64,000 nucleotides of DNA from Sphingobium sp. CCH11-B1. GTDB taxonomy: Bacteria; Pseudomonadota; Alphaproteobacteria; Sphingomonadales; Sphingomonadaceae. Below the pieces are notes generated by a model that did no database searches, was not told where the DNA came from, and worked only from the letters and a program-made list of their open reading frames with translations. Both the position numbers and the translations under genes were made by a program. The stretch covers positions 1-64,000 of the forward strand of contig NZ_LSJY01000175.1 of the NCBI RefSeq assembly GCF_001556865.1, in the 5' to 3' direction. Positions 18,188-26,684 of the stretch are shown here, in pieces. Positions within the stretch are counted from its first letter, which is position 1; every line of letters starts with the position of its first letter.

Positions 18188-19603
18188 ATGGCACGCGGCA
18201 ACCGCATCTTCGCCGGCCCCCGTTTGCGCCAGCTTCGGCTCGACCATCGCATGGATCAGGCGACGATGGCGCTCGCGCTCGGTATCTCCGTCTCCTACCT
18301 CTCCCAACTCGAAAATGACGACCGGCCTTTGACGGCGAAGGTGAAGGCCGCTGTCGCCAGCGCCTTCCCAACCGATTGGGCCAGCTTCGACAGCCGGGAG
18401 GAGGAGCAATTGCTGGGGGCCTTCACCTACGCCCTCGCTCATCCCGAACTGCCAGGCGCGCCGATGGAGCCCGAACGCATCGAGAAATTGCACCTGCAAT
18501 TTCCCGAGTTCGCCGCCCGCTACGTCGACCTCTACAACGCCCATATGCGCGCGAATGAGCGGATCAACATGATCGAGGAGGCGATCGCCAACGATCATGA
18601 AGTCCAGGCGCGCCTTCCCTGGGAAGCCGCGCGCGACTGGTTCCACGAAGCGGGCAACTATGTCCACACGCTCGATTGCCTTGCCGAGGAGATGGCCGAG
18701 AGCATCACGCATGGGCAGGTGCTGGACGAAGGCATGCTGGTGGAGGCGCTCGCCCGCCGCCATGGTATCGCGACACTGATCGCGGAAACCCCTGACAGCG
18801 CGCTGCGCGCCTATCGGGCCGCCGAACGGCAACTCTTCATCAACGCGGCGCTGCCGACCGAAAGCCGCAAGTTCATGCTCGGGCATCAATTGATGATGCT
18901 GGAGGGGCAGGCGGTGATCGCCGATGTCGTGGACAAGGCCGCTCTGCCCGTCCCCGGCGCGGACCGGCTGCTGGCGATCGGCCTTGGCAACTATGCGGCC
19001 GGCGCGCTGCTGATGCCCTACGCCCCCTTTCGCGAGGCAGCGCGGGCCATGCGGCACGATATAGATCGTCTCGCCCGCACCTTCGGCGTCAGTTTCGAGC
19101 AGGCCTGCCATCGCCTGTCGACGCTGCAAAGGCCGGGGTTGCGCGGCATTCCCTTCTTCTTCTGTCGCGTCGACATGGCCGGCAACATCACCAAGCGTCA
19201 CAGCGCGACCCGCCTGCAATTCGCCCGCTTCGGCGGTGCCTGCCCCCTGTGGAATGTCCATGAAGCCGTCGCCGTCCCCGATCGCATCAATGTACAGCTA
19301 GGCGAAACGCCCGACGGCGTCCGCTATGTCTCTATGGCGAAAGGGCTCGTCAAACCGTCCGGCAGCTACAAGCGCACCCCGCGCCGCTTCGCCGTGGTGC
19401 TGGGCTGCGAGATCGCCCATGCGGCGAACTTCGTTTATGCCGACGGGCTGCAACTGGAGGTGGAAGGCGCTGCTACGCCCATCGGCATCACCTGCCGCCT
19501 TTGCCCCCGCCAAAGCTGCGACCAGCGCGCCTTCCCGCCGGCGGACCGGCCAATCCATGTCGACCCGGACAATCGGCAGATCGTGCCCTATTGGATCGGC
19601 TAA
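18188..19603 (+). CDS. pccR: ScfR-family regulator (PccR/RamB/PrpR-like)
   Basis: This DNA-binding regulator senses short-chain acyl-CoA metabolism. The 471-residue product has an N-terminal XRE helix-turn-helix ([22 protein letters not shown], about residues 13-60), a central ImmA/IrrE-type domain without an obvious intact HExxH, and the family C-terminal domain with the cysteine block [16 protein letters not shown] near residue 437. This layout is that of RamB, MccR/PrpR and PccR, regulators of acetate, methylcitrate and propionyl-CoA genes. It is divergent from pccB with TTTGCAAA-like sites between, so control of the pcc operon is the most likely role. The symbol is by analogy. Confidence 0.9.
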   Translation: MARGNRIFAGPRLRQLRLDHRMDQATMALALGISVSYLSQLENDDRPLTAKVKAAVASAFPTDWASFDSREEEQLLGAFTYALAHPELPGAPMEPERIEKLHLQFPEFAARYVDLYNAHMRANERINMIEEAIANDHEVQARLPWEAARDWFHEAGNYVHTLDCLAEEMAESITHGQVLDEGMLVEALARRHGIATLIAETPDSALRAYRAAERQLFINAALPTESRKFMLGHQLMMLEGQAVIADVVDKAALPVPGADRLLAIGLGNYAAGALLMPYAPFREAARAMRHDIDRLARTFGVSFEQACHRLSTLQRPGLRGIPFFFCRVDMAGNITKRHSATRLQFARFGGACPLWNVHEAVAVPDRINVQLGETPDGVRYVSMAKGLVKPSGSYKRTPRRFAVVLGCEIAHAANFVYADGLQLEVEGAATPIGITCRLCPRQSCDQRAFPPADRPIHVDPDNRQIVPYWIG

Positions 19604-19667
19604 GGCTTGGTCCACCCTGTGGAAAGCGGCCCTGTCGCTCGTCTCTTCATGCGCCTAGGGTGACGAT

Positions 19668-20381
19668 ATGAGCGACACGGACTGCCTGACGACATGGGAA
19701 GACGCGCTGGATCGCGACGGTTATGCGCGCATTCCCGGCGCACGGGCGCGCGATGCTCTGGGCATAGGCGACGCGGATTGGGCGGACTTCGCGCAAAGCT
19801 GGAACGATCTGGGGCCTGACCTCTACATGGCCGATGGCGGGCGATATCGCCGCCGCCGCCACGCCGCCTTCGCGCTGGAACAAGGCCATTTCCTCCGCAA
19901 GCCGCACCAGCCCCATTATCAGAGCCGCGACTATAATCCGCTCAATGGCGACGTGCAGCGCTGGTTCGATCCAGTCGCCGAAACCACGATGGCTTCACCT
20001 GCGATGCAAGCGATATTGCGCTTTGCCGCTGACAGCTTCGATATCGCGCAGCAGGGCCGCTGGCATGTCGAACTGCACCAGTTCCGCATCGAGGCGAAGG
20101 CGGGCGAGGGAGGTCGGCCGACGCCCGAAGGCATGCATCGCGATGGCGTGGACCGGGTACTGGTGATGCTGCTCGAGCGGCGTAACGTGCGCGAAGGCGT
20201 GACCCGCATAGGCGCGCCCGATGGCCGCCCGCTCGGAGAATTCACCCTCATCGATCCGGCAGACACGATGCTGATCGACGACCGGAGAATCTTGCACGGC
20301 GTAACGGAAATCCACCCGGTCGATGCCACCCAACCGGCCTGGCGCGACGCACTGGTCGTGACTTTTACGACTGTCAGCTAA
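19668..20381 (+). CDS. 2OG-Fe(II) dioxygenase family protein (PF10014 type)
   Basis: This resembles the 2-oxoglutarate/Fe(II) oxygenase family that includes amino-acid hydroxylases such as L-isoleucine dioxygenase. The 237-residue protein has the metal-binding HRD (His157 and Asp159 in GMHRDGVD) and a distal His210 in ILHGVTEI, plus a candidate 2OG-binding Arg226. The N-terminal half carries the family-typical HYQSRDYNPLNGDVQRWFDP. It starts at ATG 19668, 64 bp after the ScfR gene. The substrate is unknown; a free amino acid is a reasonable guess from the family, not from context. Confidence 0.85.
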   Translation: MSDTDCLTTWEDALDRDGYARIPGARARDALGIGDADWADFAQSWNDLGPDLYMADGGRYRRRRHAAFALEQGHFLRKPHQPHYQSRDYNPLNGDVQRWFDPVAETTMASPAMQAILRFAADSFDIAQQGRWHVELHQFRIEAKAGEGGRPTPEGMHRDGVDRVLVMLLERRNVREGVTRIGAPDGRPLGEFTLIDPADTMLIDDRRILHGVTEIHPVDATQPAWRDALVVTFTTVS

Positions 20382-20438
20382 ACGGAATTAACCATATTCA
20401 GCAACGATTGCGTGGGTCCGATCTGCGATAGCAAAGAT

Positions 20439-20909
20439 ATGGAACCGCTCAAGATACTCATAGTCGATGATTCCCTTACCATTCGCGCGATGCTGGAGGA
20501 AATCTTGGCGCGTGAGGCGCATTTCGAGATTTGCGGCATGGCATCCAGTGGCGATGAAGCGTTGGCCATGGCCAATCGTTCCCTGCCCGATGTCATCCTC
20601 CTGGACCTGGGCCTGCCGGGGATAAATGGCATCGAATTTCTCGATGCGGTTCATGACCATTGGCACAAAATGCATGTGATCGTGGTGTCGTCATCAGCCG
20701 TGAAAAACTCGCCCCGGTGTCGGGAAGCGTTCGACCATGGTGCGGAAGCCTGCTTCAACAAGGCACGGATCGTCCAGGCAAGTTCGGAACTTACCGCCCT
20801 GATCGAAGAAGTCGCCAAGGAGCGATTCCGTCGCGGCAATCACAAGGGAGACGCGGTCACCCTGCCATCGCGCGCACCCGCCACGACCGAATCCCCCGCG
20901 CAAAAATAG
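20439..20909 (+). CDS. Single-receiver response regulator (CheB-receiver-like)
   Basis: This is a phosphorylatable signalling protein. The 156-residue product has one REC domain: acidic pair Asp10/Asp11, phospho-acceptor Asp56 in VILLDLGLPGINGIEF, the switch Ser in IVVSSSAV (84-86) and the conserved Lys108. A 30-residue basic, Pro/Thr-rich tail follows and no output domain is present. The VVSSSA pattern resembles CheB receivers. ATG 20439 gives a normal REC N-terminus. No histidine kinase is adjacent, so its partner is elsewhere. Confidence 0.9.
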   Translation: MEPLKILIVDDSLTIRAMLEEILAREAHFEICGMASSGDEALAMANRSLPDVILLDLGLPGINGIEFLDAVHDHWHKMHVIVVSSSAVKNSPRCREAFDHGAEACFNKARIVQASSELTALIEEVAKERFRRGNHKGDAVTLPSRAPATTESPAQK

Positions 20910-20912
20910 CGC

Positions 20913-22259
20913 CTATTTCAGCAGAACCAGTTCTTCCGCCATGCTTGGATGCAGCGCGACTGTGTCGTCGAAATCCTGTTTGGTGAGTCCTGCCTTCACA
21001 GCGATGGCCGCAGCCTGAAGGATCTCCGGCGCGTCCGGGCCGATCATGTGCAGCCCCACGACCCGGTCGGTGGTTGCATCGACAACCATCTTGTAGAGCG
21101 CCCGCTCATCCCGCCCGGCCAACACATTCTTCATCGGCCGGAAATCGGATGTATAGATCTTCACCGTGCCCAGCTTGTTGCGCGCCTCCGCCTCGGTCAT
21201 GCCCACGCCGGCAAGTGGCGGGTGGCTGAACACGGCGGACGGTACGCAGCGATAATCGACCGTGCGGGGATTATTGCCGAACACCGTATCGGCAAAGGCA
21301 TGGCCCTCGCGGATCGCGACCGGGGTCAGTTGCAGGCGGTCTGTGACGTCGCCCACCGCATAGATGCTCTCGCAACTGGTGCGGCTATGTTCATCGACCT
21401 TGATCGCGCCCTTGTCGGTCAGCTCGACCCCGGCATGTTCAAGGCCCAGCCCTTCGCTATGCGGCCGCCGCCCGGTGGCGAACAGCACCACATCCGCCGC
21501 CACCGGATCGCCGCTTTCGAACCGGACGCAGAGCGTTCCGTCCTCATTCTTCTCGATCCGCTCCATCTTCGCGTTGAACCGGAAATTGATTCCCTTCGTC
21601 ATGGAAATTTGCAGCAGCCGGTCACGGATCTGCGCATCATAGCCGCGCAGCAGGTCGCTGCCGCGGTTCACCATCGTCACATGGCTGCCGAGCTGGTGGA
21701 AAATGCCGGCAAATTCATTGGCGATATAACCGCCCCCGACGATGACGATGCGCCCCGGACATTCGGGCAGATGGAACACTTCGTTGCTGGTGATGCCAAG
21801 TTCGGCGCCGTCGATCTCGGGCAAGACCGGCCAGGCGCCGGTCGCCACCAGGATCACCTTCGCGCTGACGTCGCGTCCGCTCGCCAGCCTGACGCCATGC
21901 GGCCCGGTGATCGTAGCGCGCTCGCGGATCACCTCGACCTTGTGATTGTCGAGCGTGTTGCCGTACAGACCCTCCAGCCGGTCCACTTCCGCCAGCACAT
22001 TGTCGCGCAGCGTCGCCCATTCAAAACCGCATTCGGGCACGTCCCAGCCGAAACGGCGCGCATCCTTCAGATCCTCGGCAAAATGCGCGCCATAGATGAG
22101 CAGCTTCTTGGGAACGCAGCCCCGGATGACACAGGTGCCGCCAACGCGATATTCCTCCGCCACCGCGACCTTCGCACCATGCGCCGCCGCCACGCGCGAC
22201 GCGCGCACGCCGCCCGATCCAGCGCCAATGACGAAAAGGTCGTAATCAAAGTCGCTCAT
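20913..22259 (-). CDS. gor: Glutathione-disulfide reductase
   Basis: This is an NADPH-dependent flavoenzyme that reduces oxidised glutathione in the cytoplasm. The 448-residue product has the FAD motif DLFVIGAGSGGVRASR, the redox-active disulfide in GGTCVIRGCVPKK (residues about 42 and 47), the NADPH motif IVGGGYIANEFA with downstream Arg residues, and the C-terminal interface ending with the catalytic VALHPSMAEELV (His-Pro). ATG 22259 has GGAGG at 6 nt. It converges with the receiver gene, leaving 3 bp between stop codons. Confidence 0.95.
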   Translation of the reverse strand: MSDFDYDLFVIGAGSGGVRASRVAAAHGAKVAVAEEYRVGGTCVIRGCVPKKLLIYGAHFAEDLKDARRFGWDVPECGFEWATLRDNVLAEVDRLEGLYGNTLDNHKVEVIRERATITGPHGVRLASGRDVSAKVILVATGAWPVLPEIDGAELGITSNEVFHLPECPGRIVIVGGGYIANEFAGIFHQLGSHVTMVNRGSDLLRGYDAQIRDRLLQISMTKGINFRFNAKMERIEKNEDGTLCVRFESGDPVAADVVLFATGRRPHSEGLGLEHAGVELTDKGAIKVDEHSRTSCESIYAVGDVTDRLQLTPVAIREGHAFADTVFGNNPRTVDYRCVPSAVFSHPPLAGVGMTEAEARNKLGTVKIYTSDFRPMKNVLAGRDERALYKMVVDATTDRVVGLHMIGPDAPEILQAAAIAVKAGLTKQDFDDTVALHPSMAEELVLLK

Positions 22260-22353
22260 CAAAGGCCTCCGCTTGTGTGAGGCGGATATGGCGGGTGAGG
22301 GAGTGAGTTACAAATGGAAACCCACCCCTCTTCCTAAAGGCGAGAAGCCAACG

Positions 22354-23856
22354 TCATTCGCCCAGCGCCAGCCCGATCAGCGCCATGGTCGACGGGTCGA
22401 AGCCGCTGGGGCCATCGGCCTCGATGGACTTGGCGATCTCCTTGCCCAGTTCCACGCCGAACTGGTCGAACGGGTTGATGCCCATCAGCACGGCGTTCGC
22501 GAAAACGCGATGTTCGTAGAAGGCGATCAGCGCGCCCAGCGCCTCGGGCGTCACATCATCCAGCAGGATGGTCGTGGAAGGCCGATTGCCTGGATAGGCG
22601 CGCGCCGGGTCATCGGCATTGTCCTTGCCGCGCATCAGCGCCGCGCCCTGCGCGAAGCAGTTGACCAGCAACGCCCGGTGGTGCGCCGGATCCAGCGTAT
22701 TGCCGGGTTCGATCGACGCGATGAACTCGACGGGGGTCAGGATCGTGCCCTGATGCAGCAGCTGGAACACTGCGTGCTGCGCGTCCGTGCCCACGCCGCC
22801 CCAGGTGATGGGCGCGGTCGGACCATCCACCGGGGTGCCGTCGCGCTTCACGCTTTTGCCGTTACTCTCCATCTCCAGTTGTTGAAGATAGGAGGGCAGC
22901 AGCGCCAGCCGCTCGTCATAAGCGAACAGAGCGCGCGTCTGGCAACCCAGGACGCCGGTATAATATTGATCGACGAAGGCGGCGATCAGCGGCGCATTTT
23001 CGGCGGGGGGAGACAGGCGGAAATGCCGATCCATCGCCGCCGCGCCCTCCAGCAGGCTTTCGAACGCATCCCACCCCAGCGCCAGCGCAGCCGGAAAGCC
23101 GATCGATGACCAGAGCGAATAGCGGCCGCCCACCGATTCCGCGAAGGGCAGAATGCGCGTCTCGTCCACGCCCCATTCGATTGCCTTGTCCGGCGCCGCT
23201 GTCAGCGCGATCACCTTGCCATAGGGATCTTCCACGCCCGCCTCGACCAGCCAGTTGATCGCGCTGGCGGCGTTCAGCATCGTTTCGGTCGTCGTGAAGG
23301 TCTTGGACGCGACGGCGATCAGCGTGGCATGGGGGTCGAACCCCTCGATGGCCCGTTCCAAAGCGGTGCCGTCCACATTCGAGACAATCGCCACGTCATA
23401 GCGCACGCCGTCGCCGTCCAGCGCGTCCACGATCAGCTTGGGGCCGAGCGCCGATCCGCCGATCCCGATGTGCAGGATATGGCGCACATCGCCCAGCGCG
23501 CCTGCTTCGATCGCGTCGATCAGCGCGCGCATCCGCCCGTGCAGCACCTTGGCCCGCCCCACGCTATCAGCATTGCCCTCGCCGCGTTCAGCAGGATGTT
23601 CGGCCGCGCGCCCCTCTGTGTTGTTGACGGCAAAGCCCGAGAAAAGCGCATCGCGCTGCCCGGCAAAGCCCTGCTCATCCGCCAGCTTGAGGAATCCGGC
23701 CATCACGTCGTCGGTCAGGTGCGTCTTCGACCAATCGAACCGGATCGGGCCCTGCCGCAGCACCAGCTTTTCCAGCCGGTCGGGATCGGTGTCGAAGATG
23801 GATTTAAGTTCGGCTTGCGGAAGCGCGGCGATGGCCGCCAGTGCAGGGCTGGTCAT
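22354..23856 (-). CDS. pgi: Glucose-6-phosphate isomerase
   Basis: The enzyme interconverts glucose 6-phosphate and fructose 6-phosphate. The 500-residue product has the PGI landmarks: ILHIGIGGSALGPK, VASKTFTTTETMLNA, GGRYSLWSSIG, the catalytic Glu region ESNGKSV, the catalytic His in GTDAQHAVFQLLHQG, and Lys near the C-terminus in GVELGKEIAK. ATG 23856 is preceded by AAAGGA and starts at TSPALAAIAALPQ. It lies alone on the minus strand between gor and the divergent lepB. Confidence 0.96.
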   Translation of the reverse strand: MTSPALAAIAALPQAELKSIFDTDPDRLEKLVLRQGPIRFDWSKTHLTDDVMAGFLKLADEQGFAGQRDALFSGFAVNNTEGRAAEHPAERGEGNADSVGRAKVLHGRMRALIDAIEAGALGDVRHILHIGIGGSALGPKLIVDALDGDGVRYDVAIVSNVDGTALERAIEGFDPHATLIAVASKTFTTTETMLNAASAINWLVEAGVEDPYGKVIALTAAPDKAIEWGVDETRILPFAESVGGRYSLWSSIGFPAALALGWDAFESLLEGAAAMDRHFRLSPPAENAPLIAAFVDQYYTGVLGCQTRALFAYDERLALLPSYLQQLEMESNGKSVKRDGTPVDGPTAPITWGGVGTDAQHAVFQLLHQGTILTPVEFIASIEPGNTLDPAHHRALLVNCFAQGAALMRGKDNADDPARAYPGNRPSTTILLDDVTPEALGALIAFYEHRVFANAVLMGINPFDQFGVELGKEIAKSIEADGPSGFDPSTMALIGLALGE

Positions 23857-24035
23857 GCGAAAAGGAATCCTTTGTGACGTTGGTCGAGATCGACGCTGCA
23901 CCGGTCGATTCTGTCTCTTCCTAGACAGATTGATCATGCAATGCACCATCCGCCATGCTTGACGCGACCGGAACGACGCCTCAAAAGCCGCAACGAGCCT
24001 TTTCCAGGCCGAAAGAAGGACGAAAAGCACCCTCC

Positions 24036-24860
24036 ATGACCGCCAAATCCGAAACGCGGGACTTCCTCTGGTTTCTCGTCAAGCTGGGGCTGTTCGTCTT
24101 CATCCTGCGCAGCTTCATCGTCTCGCCCTTCAACATTCCATCGGAATCCATGCAGCCGCGCCTGCTGATCGGCGATTATCTGCTGGTTGCGAAATGGCCC
24201 TATGGCTATTCGCGCTACTCCCTGCCGTTCAGCGTGCCGCTCATTCCGGGCCGCGTCCTCGCCGCGACGCCGCAGCGCGGCGACGTGGTGGTGTTCAAGG
24301 CGCCGCCGAACCAGAAGAACGACTATATCAAGCGCGTGATCGGCCTTCCCGGCGACATGGTCGCCGTGCGTGGCGGCACCGTTTACCTCAACGGTCAGGC
24401 GATACCTAAGCAGAAGGTTGCCGATTTCGTCATCCCGGTAACGCCGAACATGGTCGACGCCGCCGACAAGGAAGGCGCGCCTTCCCCCTGTTATCGCCCC
24501 AATTTCGAAGAAGCCGCGCCCGGCGGCGGTCGCCAGTGCCGCTATCCCCAGTTCCGCGAGACGCTGCCAGGCGGGAAAAGCTACAATGTCCTCGACCTGA
24601 TGCCGGACGGCGCGGCGGACGACCGCGACACGGTGCTGGTGCCCGAAGGCCATCTTTTCATGATGGGTGACAATCGCGACCGCAGCGCCGACAGCCGCTT
24701 CCCGGCCGTCGAAGGCGGCGGCATCGGCCTCGTCCCCGAAAAGAATCTAGTGGGCAAGGCGCTGATCTCGGTCTTCTCGACCGACGGTAGCGCGAACTGG
24801 CTGCTCCCCTGGACCTGGTTCACTGCCGCCCGCTGGAGCCGCATCGGGGAAGGCTTTTGA
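24036..24860 (+). CDS. lepB: Signal peptidase I
   Basis: This inner-membrane serine protease cleaves signal peptides. The product has one N-terminal membrane segment (DFLWFLVKLGLFVFILRSFIV), the nucleophile Ser in IPSESMQPRL, the general-base Lys in DYIKRVIGLPGD, the conserved GDVVVFKAP strand, and the C-terminal box E signature MMGDNRDRSADSR. I chose ATG 24036, which starts just before the membrane segment (274 residues); ATG 23955 in frame would add 27 basic residues. It is the first gene of a lepB-rnc-era cluster. Confidence 0.95.
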   Translation: MTAKSETRDFLWFLVKLGLFVFILRSFIVSPFNIPSESMQPRLLIGDYLLVAKWPYGYSRYSLPFSVPLIPGRVLAATPQRGDVVVFKAPPNQKNDYIKRVIGLPGDMVAVRGGTVYLNGQAIPKQKVADFVIPVTPNMVDAADKEGAPSPCYRPNFEEAAPGGGRQCRYPQFRETLPGGKSYNVLDLMPDGAADDRDTVLVPEGHLFMMGDNRDRSADSRFPAVEGGGIGLVPEKNLVGKALISVFSTDGSANWLLPWTWFTAARWSRIGEGF

Positions 24861-25528
24861 GCAAACCGGACACCGATGCCTGGCTGAAAGACCTTATCGG
24901 ACGCGCGCCGAAAAATCGCGCCGCCTTCGACCAGGCGTTGACGCATGGCAGCGCCAGCGCAGTCAATTATGAGCGGGTCGAGTTTCTTGGCGACCGGGTA
25001 CTTGGCCTGCTGGTGGGCGAATGGGTCTATGAACGGTTCTCCGACGAACCGGAAGGCAAGCTTTCCCGGCGCTACAACGCGCTCGTCTCTGGCGAGACCT
25101 GCGCGGAAATCGCCCGCGACGCCGGGGTGCCGGAACATCTGATCCTCGGCAAGCAGGCCCGCGACGATGGCGCGGCGGACAGCGACAATGTGCTCGGCGA
25201 CGTGATGGAGGCGCTGATCGGCGCGCTCTATCTGGAGGGCGGGCTGGATGAAGCCCGCATCCTCGTCCGCCGCCTTTGGGGCGATCGCGTCGATACCCAG
25301 ACCAGTGCACCGCGCCATCCCAAGTCCGCGCTGCAGGAATGGGCTGCGGCCAACAAGCGCAAGCCCCCGGAATATGCGCTCGTCGACCGTTCCGGCCCGC
25401 AACATGCGCTGCGCTTCACGGTGAACGTCTCGATCAAGGGCGCGGGCGAAGCCAGCGCCAGCGGCGGGTCGAAGCAGGAGGCGGAAACGGCAGCGGCAAA
25501 GGCGCTGCTGGAGAAATTGGCGGGCTGA
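24857..25528 (+). CDS. rnc: Ribonuclease III
   Basis: This double-strand-specific endoribonuclease acts in rRNA and mRNA processing. The 223-residue product has the RNase III signature ERVEFLGDRVLGLL near residue 40, the second metal-binding cluster DVMEALIGALYLEGG, and a C-terminal double-stranded RNA-binding domain (PKSALQEWAAANKRKPPEY to the end). TTG 24857 overlaps the lepB stop codon (TTGA), suggesting coupled translation. Confidence 0.96.
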   Translation: MSKPDTDAWLKDLIGRAPKNRAAFDQALTHGSASAVNYERVEFLGDRVLGLLVGEWVYERFSDEPEGKLSRRYNALVSGETCAEIARDAGVPEHLILGKQARDDGAADSDNVLGDVMEALIGALYLEGGLDEARILVRRLWGDRVDTQTSAPRHPKSALQEWAAANKRKPPEYALVDRSGPQHALRFTVNVSIKGAGEASASGGSKQEAETAAAKALLEKLAG

Positions 25529-25596
25529 GCCCGGATCATGCTAAACCATGCTCCTGCTTCCGCGGGAGCAGATGTTATCGAACGAATGGAACGAAT

Positions 25597-26505
25597 TTGA
25601 CGGCCGAAATCGAATCCCAACGCTGCGGCGTCGTCGCCATCGTCGGCGCGCCCAATGCGGGCAAGTCGACGCTGGTCAATGCGCTGGTGGGGCAGAAGGT
25701 GGCAATCACCAGCCCCAAGGCGCAGACTACCCGCACCCGCGTCATGGGCGTCGCCATCGAGGGCGATGCGCAGATCGTGCTGGTCGACACGCCCGGCATC
25801 TTCGCGCCCAAGCGCCGGCTGGACCGCGCCATGGTGCAGGCGGCCTGGGGTGGCGCGCAAGGCGCTGACCTCATCACCCTCATCGTCGATGGCAAGGCAG
25901 GCCTTGGCCCCAAGATGGAGCCGATCGTCGAGGCGCTGGTCCATCGTCCTGAACGCAAATGGCTGATCCTCAACAAGGTCGACATCGCCATCAAGGAAAA
26001 GCTGCTGGTCCACACCCAGAAGCTGTATGAGCGGATAGGCTTTGAGGAGACCTTCTTCATCTCTGCCCAGACCGGCGACGGCCTTGGCGAACTCAAGACT
26101 GCCTTTGCGAACGCCATGCCGGAAGGGCCGTGGCATTTCCCCGAGGATCAGGTCTCCGACGCCACGGACCGGATGCTGGCGGCGGAGATCACGCGCGAAC
26201 AGCTCTACCACCAGCTCCACGCCGAACTGCCGTACGCCGCTGCCGTCGACACCGAGCAATATAAGGAGCGCGAGGACGGATCGGTAGAAATCCACCAGCA
26301 GATCCTGGTCGCCCGGCCGACCCAGCGCGCCATCGTGCTGGGCAAGGGTGGCCAGCGCCTCAAGGAAATCGGGTCGAAGGCGCGGGCCGAACTGGCGAGC
26401 CTGCTCGGCGTCAAGGTCCACCTTTACCTGCATGTCAAGGTGAAGGAGGATTGGGAGGACGACCGCTTCATCTATCGCGACATCGGCCTCGACTGGGTGG
26501 ACTGA
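25597..26505 (+). CDS. era: GTPase Era
   Basis: This is a ribosome-assembly GTPase that binds the 3' end of 16S rRNA. The 302-residue product has G1 GAPNAGKST, G2 region TTRTRVMGV, G3 DTPG, G4 NKVD and G5 SAQTG, followed by a KH domain with the loop VLGKGGQRLKEIGSKAR. The start is TTG 25597 because no ATG in frame gives a family-like N-terminus. It follows rnc by 68 bp, the common rnc-era order. Confidence 0.95.
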   Translation: MTAEIESQRCGVVAIVGAPNAGKSTLVNALVGQKVAITSPKAQTTRTRVMGVAIEGDAQIVLVDTPGIFAPKRRLDRAMVQAAWGGAQGADLITLIVDGKAGLGPKMEPIVEALVHRPERKWLILNKVDIAIKEKLLVHTQKLYERIGFEETFFISAQTGDGLGELKTAFANAMPEGPWHFPEDQVSDATDRMLAAEITREQLYHQLHAELPYAAAVDTEQYKEREDGSVEIHQQILVARPTQRAIVLGKGGQRLKEIGSKARAELASLLGVKVHLYLHVKVKEDWEDDRFIYRDIGLDWVD

Positions 26506-26511
26506 CCGGCT

Positions 26512-26637
26512 TTAGGGCCTCGCCTCTTCAGGTAGCAGGAACCGCAGCGGGCTGGCCACCGCATCCTGCGCCCGCACGGGCGCGCTCGCGCCAAGGCCAG
26601 CCGCGACGATGGCGTATCCCAACAACCGTGCGATCAT
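26512..26637 (-). CDS. Small exported protein, 41 residues, unknown
   Basis: This short gene sits between era and topA. It has a strong ribosome binding site (GGAAGGGAG seven bases before ATG 26637). The product starts IARLLGYAIVAAGLGASAPVRAQDA, a plausible signal peptide with cleavage after VRA or RAQ, and leaves a mature peptide of about 18 residues (SPLRFLLPEEARP end). It lies directly downstream of topA on the same strand, 47 bp from its stop codon. No family is recognised. Confidence 0.6.
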   Translation of the reverse strand: MIARLLGYAIVAAGLGASAPVRAQDAVASPLRFLLPEEARP

Positions 26638-26684
26638 GCTTCGTCTCCCTTCCTTTGATAAAGGGGGCTGACGAAGCAACCCGG

